A DNA stretch of 12,625 nt, from assembly GCF_021107415.1 (NCBI RefSeq), contig NZ_JAIOSW010000063.1, forward strand, positions 1 through 12,625, read 5' to 3'. The position numbers and the translations under genes were made by a program. Below, in pieces: positions 5,777 through 12,625 of the stretch. The DNA is from Desulfobacula sp. Its GTDB lineage: Bacteria; Desulfobacterota; Desulfobacteria; Desulfobacterales; Desulfobacteraceae. The notes under the pieces were generated by a model that did no database searches, was not told the origin of the DNA, and saw only the letters and a list, made by a program, of their open reading frames with translations. Within the stretch, counting starts at the first letter, position 1. Every line of letters begins with the position of its first letter.

Positions 5777-6487
5777 TTAAGAATACAATCGTGAAATTAA
5801 ATAGGTTACAGCGGTTTCAACCTTTAAAATTCTTTGTCCAATATGATATGAGAAAAAACCCTGTTTTTCCAGGGTTTCCACTTCAATATCAATAAACCCT
5901 CCCTCCGGGCCTATTGCAAGTATTATCTCTTTATTTACACCTGATGGACAAATTTTTAAAGCTTTAGGATGGGCTGTGACACACAAACTGTTTTTTATAA
6001 TCCCGGGCAATTCCTCATTTACAAATCGAGTAAAAAATCTTTTTTGATAAATCTCAGGTAATACTGTATCACGGCTTTGTTCCAGTCCCAGAATCATATA
6101 TTTTCTAAGCTGATCTTCTTTAAGCAATGGGCTTTGCCAGAAACTTTTTTCCACTCTCCAGGAATTGATCAGATAAATTTTTTTAACTCCCAGACTTGTA
6201 ACATTCTCTATAATTCGCTTGAGCATTTTCGGTCTTGGCAACGCTAACAATAGTGTTAAAGGCAAAGGCTTAGGCGGGTCATTGTCAAGAAGGATTTCCA
6301 TCTCAAGAAAATCATTTGATATTTTTGTAATCAAACCCATACCAATCTTATCATTTAAAAGGCCGCAGACCAATCGATGGTTTTTCATCACCTTGTTTAC
6401 CGAGATCAAATGCTTAAACCGCCTTCCTTTCAGTACGATATGCACATCATCAATAAAATCTTTATTTTCCAAAAGGACAAGGTTCAT
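5777..6487 (-). CDS. rsmE: 16S rRNA (uracil1498-N3)-methyltransferase
   Basis: RsmE is a SAM-dependent SPOUT methyltransferase that modifies U1498 of 16S rRNA in the assembled small subunit. The 236 aa have an N-terminal PUA-like RNA-binding part (1-70) and the trefoil-knot catalytic part with the family signatures: GLEQSRD (134-140), AIGPEGGF (191-198) and IGQRILKVETA (216-226). The length is normal for the family (about 240). The start is taken at ATG 6487, 1 bp after the stop of the oxidoreductase gene, because residues from MNLVLLENKD onward match the usual N-terminus. An ATG at 6508 would overlap the upstream gene and add 7 residues, and neither has a strong Shine-Dalgarno, so translation is probably coupled to the upstream gene. 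It is the fourth gene of the serC operon, where it looks like a housekeeping passenger. Confidence 0.92.
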   Translation of the reverse strand: MNLVLLENKDFIDDVHIVLKGRRFKHLISVNKVMKNHRLVCGLLNDKIGMGLITKISNDFLEMEILLDNDPPKPLPLTLLLALPRPKMLKRIIENVTSLGVKKIYLINSWRVEKSFWQSPLLKEDQLRKYMILGLEQSRDTVLPEIYQKRFFTRFVNEELPGIIKNSLCVTAHPKALKICPSGVNKEIILAIGPEGGFIDIEVETLEKQGFFSYHIGQRILKVETAVTYLISRLYS

Positions 6488-6488
6488 T

Positions 6489-9400
6489 TTAAAAAGTAAC
6501 AACCTCATTTTGACGTACAAGAGTTTTCAATTTTCTTTCCCAGTTTTTTCCTTCCTTAAGAAAAGCAAGTTCCTGTGCAAGATGGATGGGTTGCAAGTTT
6601 AGATCTTGATGCCGTCCAAGCCCCTGTATGCATGACGGGCAGTTGGTTAATATTTTCAATCCATTGTTTGTGTTTTCTTTTCTCATTGCATGTTTTTTTC
6701 GTTCCAGCATTGCATTGGTAATATCCGGCCTTGAAAGTGCCATTGTTCCGGCTTCAGAGCAGCAATAAGGAACTTTTTGAATGCTGTTGCTCTTTAAATA
6801 TTTTTTCAACAATACCATTGCATTGTCCTTTAGAGAATCATGACAGGGAGTGTGGTAGAGATAATTTTGATTCATTTGTATTGTTTGATCCGTATTGAGT
6901 ACATATTCTGAAATATCTTGAATCGGGCAGTCAAATATCCTGGTAATATTGATGTCGTTGAGAGATTCCATACAAGTCCCGCAGCTGACGATGCAGGCAT
7001 CAAATGTCAGATCCCTGAACATATCTCTTATCTGAGTCAGAATAATAATATTTTCAAGTGCAATCCTGTCATACTCTTCTCTTTTGCCATTGACAAAAAA
7101 GGGATACCCGCAACACATGTACGGCGGTGGTAAGATAACCCTTTTATGATTTTTTAATAAAAGGAGAATTGAAGCCATTGATATTTTTGAAAATACCCTT
7201 TCACTTCCACACCCGGAAAAATAAAAAACACTTGAATGGACATTTCCTTCAGGTTCAAGAACAAGGGCTTGATTTTTATTTGCAGTGGGTAGAAAAGCCC
7301 TTAAGGTTCCAAAATCAGATTTTACTATGGGTGATTTGAGCAATTGTAAAAATCCATTCAGTTTCACACCCTTTACTCTTTTGAGCGGAGATAAAACACT
7401 TGTGGCTGTGCGTTGGAGTGTTCCTCCAATACCAAGAAGAGAGGTTCTCATAACTGGATTTAGAATTTTATTTTTAGTAGAAAGGTATTTAAGGGTTACA
7501 TTTGTTGCCGGAGATGTATGCTTGAATCCCATATTTTGAAGGATATCCCGCTCTTTAATAGCGATATTTCCGGAATCAATATTGACCGGGCATTTAATAA
7601 AACACTTGTGGCAGATCGTACAATGATCTGCAATTTGCTCTATGTTTTTAAGGATTTTAAAACCGATGGATTGTGTCCGCTGGGTAATGTAGAGCAATGC
7701 CTCAATCAATGCACCAATGGATAAATTCTTATTTCTCGGATGGAAAAACATGTTTTGATCAGGGTAAAAAACCGGACATTGCGGTTTACATCTTCCACAT
7801 CTGACACAATTGGCAATATCCAAGGCAAGTTTTGATAAAGAGCTATGGTTTAAAATCCTTGCTTCAAGCTCAAGAAGGTTAAAAGAAGGGGTAAATACTT
7901 TTTCAATGATATCCGGGTCAAAAAGTTTGTTGGGATTCATTAATCCGTTAGGATCAACCCTCTTTCTGTAGTCAGTAAATTCGTTTATTCTTTCCTGATC
8001 AAGGTGTTTGAATTTTGTAATCCCTATCCCATGTTCACCGGAAACAACCCCATTCAAAGAGACAGCCTTTTTCATTATTTTATCTGCTGTATTATTGGCT
8101 CTTTCCATCATTTGGCGGTCATTTGATAAAACCGGGATATTGACATGTACATTACCATCGCCTGCATGCATATGGGTGGCAATGACAATAAGCCTTGACT
8201 TTGTTTTTTCATAAACTTTGGTCACATTTTCAATAACAAGTGTATATCCGTGTAAATTGTCAATGACCTGCCTGTAAAAATTTTTAGAGTGAATAGAGGC
8301 TTCAAGAGCATCCCTTGAAGCAATTTCAAGTTTTTTCCTTGTCCTGTATGCCAGATCCTTTGCCTGGCCCACCCTTTTTCGTAAAAGCTCGGGATCTGCC
8401 AGCGGAATTGCCGTATCAAGATATTGAACAATATTTTGAATAATTCGGGCCTGGTTGAATTTTTTCTCTTCAATATTATATTGATCGACAAACCTTGCAA
8501 ACTCGGCCAATGAATCTATGGGCAATACAATATCCTCATTTAATTTAAAAGCCTTGGTATGGGCGGCGATTGCCCCTAAGCGCTTCCTGTCCTGCCAGAA
8601 TCTTTGAGCTTGCCTTCTATCTTTTGCAATACTTAAACCTGTCTTATCAAAGGGCTCAAGTATGGTTTCAAGCATTGTAACCCCGGTGTGCAATTGTTCT
8701 TTATCATTTGAAACCATATCAACGAGAAGTACAGCAATAAGCCTTGCTCCCACGGATGTTTTGGTTTTGTATTTAATGGCTTTAATATACTCTTCATCAA
8801 AATGCTCAAGCGCCATCAAGGAAGGCCCCAATGTTGAAAATGTCTTGGAAAATGCGTTGGAGATATCTGCGATTACCAGCCCTGCCTGGCTCATATCATT
8901 TCCAAAAAACTCTATGCAAAAGGTCTTTTTAAATTGAAATTCAGGATACAAAATAAACCTGGCAGAGGTAATAATGCCGTCACATCCCTCTTTTTGAATA
9001 CCAAAAAGCCCGTTCAAGGTCTTATTGGTAACATCTTTGCCAAGGCCCTTTTTACGTAATTGATTTCCTTTTATGGTAATCATATGAATCAATTGACCAT
9101 CCTGATGATAAATATCAAAAACAATGGTATCCTGGGGAAGTATTTTTCTTAAAGGATGATCTTTTCTCTTAACAGTATAAGACACCCCATCGGGCATTGT
9201 AATATTATAGGAAAGCACAATATCAATATCTGTTCCATATAAAACAGCCGTTTTCCCGCCTGCATTTTCTGATAGATTCCCGCCAATAGTGCATGCCCAG
9301 GAACTGGTCGGATCGGTGGCAAAGATAAAGCCTTTATTTTTTGCAGCGGCCATGGCATCCTGTGTAATAACGCCTGCCTCAAGTGTAATGGATGCAAACT

Positions 9401-10094
9401 CATTACCGTTTTTATTTTTTTCATACTCAATATCTGAAATTTGATTCAATTTTTCAGTATTGAGCATGACACAAGTGGGTGTTAAAGGCGTTGCACCTCC
9501 TGTCAGTCCTGTGCCGGCACCTCTTGGGATGATATGAAGCCCTAAGCTTTCAATTTTTTTTACAAGCCTTGGCACCTGGGATTCCTTGTAAGGCCGCAGG
9601 ACTGCAACAGGCGTATAAAGTCGCCAGTCAGTAGCATCGGTTACGTGGGCTGTAATATTAAACGGATCAAAATAAATATTGGTCCTGCCAATGATAGGTG
9701 ACAGATGCTTTGAAATTCGATTTTGCTCGGTTCGGACACTTTTGATTTTCTTTGAAAGCCTGTTCAGTTCAATTTTACACTGTTCAAGAACAATAAGAAC
9801 ATCTTCCTGGTCGGCATTATTTTCGATAATAGCAAGATCACTTTTAAATTCAGAAAACAATCGCGTTCTTTGGTTTGGATGCTCAACAAGTTCCTGGAAA
9901 AGAAAAGGATTTCTTTGAATTATAAACAGATCCCCCATAAACCTGTAAAGGAGCCTGGAGGATCTGCCGGTATCTTTTCTGGGCTCAAGTTTTTTAATAA
10001 CCTTAAGCAGTTTAGATCCAAAAAGATGTTTGATTATCTGGTCATCATCAGCTGAGGTGTAGTTGTAGGGTATCTTTCTTTTTGGATCTGCCAT
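6489..10094 (-). CDS. DUF3683-type FAD-linked oxidase fused to two 4Fe-4S motifs and two CCG domains; probable D-2-hydroxyacid dehydrogenase
   Basis: The 1201-aa protein has several parts in one chain. Residues 1-130 resemble the DUF3683 region known from large FAD oxidoreductases (RKIPYNYTS, TGRSSRLLYRFMGDLFIIQRNP). The FAD-binding PCMH-type domain covers about 150-390, with PRGAGTGLTGG (190-200) and IGGNLSENAGG (270-280). The FAD-oxidase C-domain contains HAGDGNVHVN (643-652), GEHGIG (686-691) and MNPNKLFDP (719-727). Two ferredoxin-like motifs follow, CxxCxxCxxxCP at C763-C773 and C825-C835. Two cysteine-rich CCG domains, as in heterodisulfide reductase, carry SGCG/CCGYP/CGTC (960-1041) and PCHD/CCSEAG/CPSC (1083-1155). 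Relatives include GlcD, D-lactate dehydrogenases and YdiJ. No membrane segment is visible; it is probably cytoplasmic or peripheral, passing electrons from a D-hydroxyacid to a quinone or thiol carrier. The ATG at 10094 is 2 bp after the serA stop. This suggests D-2-hydroxyglutarate as substrate; D-lactate or glycolate remain possible. Confidence 0.85.
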   Translation of the reverse strand: MADPKRKIPYNYTSADDDQIIKHLFGSKLLKVIKKLEPRKDTGRSSRLLYRFMGDLFIIQRNPFLFQELVEHPNQRTRLFSEFKSDLAIIENNADQEDVLIVLEQCKIELNRLSKKIKSVRTEQNRISKHLSPIIGRTNIYFDPFNITAHVTDATDWRLYTPVAVLRPYKESQVPRLVKKIESLGLHIIPRGAGTGLTGGATPLTPTCVMLNTEKLNQISDIEYEKNKNGNEFASITLEAGVITQDAMAAAKNKGFIFATDPTSSWACTIGGNLSENAGGKTAVLYGTDIDIVLSYNITMPDGVSYTVKRKDHPLRKILPQDTIVFDIYHQDGQLIHMITIKGNQLRKKGLGKDVTNKTLNGLFGIQKEGCDGIITSARFILYPEFQFKKTFCIEFFGNDMSQAGLVIADISNAFSKTFSTLGPSLMALEHFDEEYIKAIKYKTKTSVGARLIAVLLVDMVSNDKEQLHTGVTMLETILEPFDKTGLSIAKDRRQAQRFWQDRKRLGAIAAHTKAFKLNEDIVLPIDSLAEFARFVDQYNIEEKKFNQARIIQNIVQYLDTAIPLADPELLRKRVGQAKDLAYRTRKKLEIASRDALEASIHSKNFYRQVIDNLHGYTLVIENVTKVYEKTKSRLIVIATHMHAGDGNVHVNIPVLSNDRQMMERANNTADKIMKKAVSLNGVVSGEHGIGITKFKHLDQERINEFTDYRKRVDPNGLMNPNKLFDPDIIEKVFTPSFNLLELEARILNHSSLSKLALDIANCVRCGRCKPQCPVFYPDQNMFFHPRNKNLSIGALIEALLYITQRTQSIGFKILKNIEQIADHCTICHKCFIKCPVNIDSGNIAIKERDILQNMGFKHTSPATNVTLKYLSTKNKILNPVMRTSLLGIGGTLQRTATSVLSPLKRVKGVKLNGFLQLLKSPIVKSDFGTLRAFLPTANKNQALVLEPEGNVHSSVFYFSGCGSERVFSKISMASILLLLKNHKRVILPPPYMCCGYPFFVNGKREEYDRIALENIIILTQIRDMFRDLTFDACIVSCGTCMESLNDINITRIFDCPIQDISEYVLNTDQTIQMNQNYLYHTPCHDSLKDNAMVLLKKYLKSNSIQKVPYCCSEAGTMALSRPDITNAMLERKKHAMRKENTNNGLKILTNCPSCIQGLGRHQDLNLQPIHLAQELAFLKEGKNWERKLKTLVRQNEVVTF

Positions 10095-10096
10095 CG

Positions 10097-11677
10097 CTAC
10101 AATTCAAAGGTTGTCATACGGATGACAAGCTCCAGTTCTTCAATCTCTTTTACAACTTCAGAAGGAATAGGGGTATCTGTTCTCAGGAATATAATATTTC
10201 TCTGACCGTCTTCTTCTCTACCCACCATCATACGGGAAATATTAATATTATGTTTTCCCAGGGTAGTACCCATGGAACCGATGGAACCGGGTTTGTCAAC
10301 ATTATGAATCAAGCTGAGATGTCCTTCGGGAATGACCTCTAATCGGAATTTATTAATCCTGACAATTCGGGCATCATCCTTGCCGAAAATAGTACCTTCA
10401 AGGATATTGGTTGCTTCCTGGGTTACGATGGTTATTCGAATAAGATTTAAAAAATTTCCAGCTTCCTTTGAAGTAGATTCTGAAATTTTAATTCCCATTT
10501 CATTGGCAAGAGAAATCGCGTTCACAGAATTGACCTCATGCTGAACAAATTGAGCAAGCAATTCTTTAATTCCTGCTATGGTAATGGGTTTTAAATCAAG
10601 ATCAGGAAATTTGCCGATATATTCGATATCAACTTCCTTGACCCCGCCCTTGGTGATCTGAGCCTGCATTTTTCCCATTTTTTCTGCAAGATATAAAAAG
10701 GGTTTGAGTTGCTTTAATACTTCTCCTGTAACTGATGGAACATTTACTGCATTAATGACGGTATCGTGCAACAAGTAGGCAATAATCTGGTTTGCTGCTG
10801 CAACGGCAACATTTGTCTGGGCCTCTTTGGTGGATGCGCCAAGATGAGGAGTCGCGATGACCTGGTCAAGTGTCAACAAAGGATGCTCTCCGGGAGGTTC
10901 GGTGGAAAACACATCAAGGGCAGCTCCTGCCACCTTACCGGATTGGATGGCATCATAAAGGGCAGACTCATTAATAATCCCTCCCCTTGCACAATTGATG
11001 ACCATGACACCGTCTTTCATTTTAGCAAATGCTTCAGCATCCAGCAGATCAATGGTGGCATCCATTTTAGGAACATGAATGGTGATGTAATCAGATTGTG
11101 CATACAATTCATCTAAAGTAACGTAATTAAATCCGGCCTTTTCAATATGCTCGGAAGAAATATTAGGATCAAATACAACAACCTTCATTCTCAAACCTTT
11201 TGCAAGGTTAGCGGCAATGGAGCCGATATTACCAAATCCGATCACACCGTATGTTTTGTTACTGATTTCCCTTCCCTGGAGCAATTTTTTGTCCCATTTG
11301 CCTTGCTTCATGGATTGTGTGCCCCGTGGGATATTCCTTGTCAGTGCCATCATCATGGCAATGGCATGCTCGGCTGTGGTTACGGTATTTCCACCCGGGG
11401 TATTCATAACCGCCACACCCTTTATTGTGGCTTCATCAATATCAACATTGTCAAGGCCGATTCCGGCTCTTGCAATAACCTTTAGATTTGTAGCTGCTTC
11501 AAGGATTTCTTTTGTGACTTTAGTGGCACTCCTGATGGCCAGAGCATCATATTGTCCAATAATTTCCTTAAGTTCATCCGGAGTAAGCCCTGTTTTTACA
11601 TCAAGTTCAATACCTTCCTGATTTTCAAAAATTTCAAGACCTGCTTCACCCATTTTATCGCTGACAAGAACTTTCAT
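10097..11677 (-). CDS. serA: D-3-phosphoglycerate dehydrogenase, long form with ACT domain
   Basis: SerA oxidises 3-phosphoglycerate to 3-phosphohydroxypyruvate with NAD, the first step of serine synthesis. The 526 aa carry the NAD-binding motif VIGFGNIG (145-152; GxGxxG), catalytic R231 (CARGG), E260 (STEPP) and H278 (TPHLG), the intervening ASB-type domain (about 315-450) and a C-terminal ACT domain (about 452-526; HNVDKPGSIG, HNINIS) that usually mediates serine feedback. This is the long type known from mycobacteria, Bacillus and many deltaproteobacteria, not the 410-aa E. coli type. ATG 11675-11677 shares its A with the TAA of serC, and the Shine-Dalgarno AAGGAG lies inside the serC end, so the two are coupled. 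The oxidoreductase gene follows after 2 bp. Long-form enzymes of this kind often also reduce 2-oxoglutarate, which fits the neighbour. Confidence 0.96.
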   Translation of the reverse strand: MKVLVSDKMGEAGLEIFENQEGIELDVKTGLTPDELKEIIGQYDALAIRSATKVTKEILEAATNLKVIARAGIGLDNVDIDEATIKGVAVMNTPGGNTVTTAEHAIAMMMALTRNIPRGTQSMKQGKWDKKLLQGREISNKTYGVIGFGNIGSIAANLAKGLRMKVVVFDPNISSEHIEKAGFNYVTLDELYAQSDYITIHVPKMDATIDLLDAEAFAKMKDGVMVINCARGGIINESALYDAIQSGKVAGAALDVFSTEPPGEHPLLTLDQVIATPHLGASTKEAQTNVAVAAANQIIAYLLHDTVINAVNVPSVTGEVLKQLKPFLYLAEKMGKMQAQITKGGVKEVDIEYIGKFPDLDLKPITIAGIKELLAQFVQHEVNSVNAISLANEMGIKISESTSKEAGNFLNLIRITIVTQEATNILEGTIFGKDDARIVRINKFRLEVIPEGHLSLIHNVDKPGSIGSMGTTLGKHNINISRMMVGREEDGQRNIIFLRTDTPIPSEVVKEIEELELVIRMTTFEL

Positions 11678-12625
11678 TATTTATTCTCCTTTTCAAAGGA
11701 TTCCATAAACTGTACTATTGCATTAATACTTTCCATGGTTGCGGCATTATAAATAGACGCCCTGCATCCGCCAACCGATCTATGCCCTTTAAGTCCGCCA
11801 AAACCATTTTCAGTCGCCTCAACAACAAACTGCTTTTCCAAGTCTTCGCCTGGCAGCCTGAAGGTTAGATTCATTAAGGATCTTGAGTCTTTCTCTGCTG
11901 TGGTCCTATAAAATGAACTCGATTCAATAAAATCATATAAAAGATCCGCTTTTTTAATATTATATTCTTCCATTTTTTCAATCCCGCCCATCTCTTCTTC
12001 TATCCACTTTAACACAAGATCAATGGTATATATTCCAAAACAAGGCGGCGTGTTATACATTGAATTTTTTGATGCATAAGTTGAGTATTTTAACATGGAC
12101 GGCAGGTCTTCTTTTGCCATATCCAGCATATCCTGCCGGATAATCACCATGCAGGTACCCGATGGCCCGAGATTCTTTTGAGCCCCGGCATATATCAAAC
12201 CAAATTTTTCCATATCAAGGGGTCGTGAAAAAATATCTGAAGACATGTCACAGACAATTGGTACACCATTTGTATCAGGAAATTTGTGAAACTGGGTTCC
12301 CTTAATGGTATTGTTGGATGTCATATGAACATATCTGGCATCCTTTGAAAATTGAATATCCTTTGGGATATATGAAAAATCTTTATCTTCGGATGTGGCA
12401 ACAACCGTGTAATTCTTTTTTTGAATCTGAGCTTCCTTTATTGCTTTGGTTGACCAGGTGCCGGTATTAATATAGTCAGCCTTGTCATCCTTGGAAAGAA
12501 AATTCATGGGGATCATGGCAAATTGAAGCGATGCCCCGCCTTGTAGGAAAAGAACATGAAACCTGTCATCAAGTTTTAAAAGTCTTTTTGCCCGCTGGAC
12601 TGCATCATTGATAACATCATCAAAA
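11677..12625 (-). CDS. serC: Phosphoserine aminotransferase (5' end cut off by window edge)
   Basis: SerC converts 3-phosphohydroxypyruvate and glutamate to phosphoserine and 2-oxoglutarate with PLP. The frame is open from the right edge and 315 residues are visible; about 45 N-terminal residues are missing against the 362-aa E. coli enzyme. The visible chain starts in DDVINDAVQRAKRLLK and includes FLQGGASLQFAMIPMNFL, the SNNTIKGTQF block, DMSSDIFSRPLD with the PLP-pairing Asp, the Schiff-base Lys in YAGAQKNLGP (visible residue about 150) and the C-terminal GGCRASIYNA block. An internal ATG at 12516 is not the start, because the conserved QGGASLQF segment lies upstream of it. The stop TAA overlaps the serA start. 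It is the first visible gene of the operon; its promoter is outside the window. Confidence 0.96.
   Translation of the reverse strand, partial: FDDVINDAVQRAKRLLKLDDRFHVLFLQGGASLQFAMIPMNFLSKDDKADYINTGTWSTKAIKEAQIQKKNYTVVATSEDKDFSYIPKDIQFSKDARYVHMTSNNTIKGTQFHKFPDTNGVPIVCDMSSDIFSRPLDMEKFGLIYAGAQKNLGPSGTCMVIIRQDMLDMAKEDLPSMLKYSTYASKNSMYNTPPCFGIYTIDLVLKWIEEEMGGIEKMEEYNIKKADLLYDFIESSSFYRTTAEKDSRSLMNLTFRLPGEDLEKQFVVEATENGFGGLKGHRSVGGCRASIYNAATMESINAIVQFMESFEKENK

Noticed and set aside
6918..9918. Many short plus-strand open frames opposite the FAD/Fe-S oxidase
   Set aside because: The minus-strand gene is continuous with all expected motifs, so these are non-coding shadows.
10766..11621. Plus-strand open frames of 110-134 codons opposite serA
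   Set aside because: They are antisense shadows of a clearly conserved gene, with Cys/Ser/Ile-rich composition and no ribosome binding site.
12514..12516. Start of serC at the internal ATG
   Set aside because: The frame is open to the window edge and encodes the conserved QGGASLQF region upstream of this codon.

Overview
The window looks like chromosomal DNA from a low-GC, Gram-negative, sulfate-reducer-like bacterium. Desulfobacterota, Desulfobacteraceae or a relative, is my best guess. The guess rests on AT-rich codon use, a very large FAD/Fe-S/CCG-domain oxidase, and a class I adenylate cyclase beside an HDOD protein and a response-regulator/TPR protein. No rRNA, tRNA, mobile element or CRISPR array was seen. 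This is placement by family resemblance, not by a marker gene.

Layout from left to right: (1) The 3' part of a Uup-type ABC-F ATPase on the plus strand (3-845) meets, tail to tail, a minus-strand pair. That pair is a class I adenylate cyclase (1870-3780, possibly starting further upstream) followed 8 bp later by a receiver-like/TPR protein (851-1861) whose receiver lacks the phosphoacceptor Asp. (2) A 209-bp AT-rich gap holds two good sigma70-type promoters pointing past each other, one for the cyclase and one for the plus-strand HDOD gene (3990-4997). (3) The HDOD gene converges on a small cyclic-nucleotide-binding protein (5001-5492, minus). Their stop codons lie in the two arms of one short perfect palindrome. 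The cyclic-nucleotide-binding gene has its own near-consensus promoter, and directly upstream of it sits an exact 18-bp tandem repeat containing TGTGA half-sites. (4) A tightly packed minus-strand operon runs from the right edge: serC (5' end cut off), serA, a 1201-aa FAD/Fe-S oxidoreductase, rsmE, and an uncatalogued 54-aa small protein (5597-5761). Gaps in this operon are between -1 and 15 bp.

How the genes may work together: the left half looks like a cAMP signalling locus, with a synthase, a stand-alone cAMP receiver without a DNA-binding domain, and two probable protein-protein scaffolds (HDOD and degenerate REC-TPR). The right half is a serine biosynthesis operon. The oxidase directly behind serA is well placed to be a D-2-hydroxyglutarate dehydrogenase that recycles the SerA side product. 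The most noteworthy points are the tandem operator-like repeat, the missing standard start codon for the cyclase, the pseudo-receiver, and the serC-serA-oxidase coupling.
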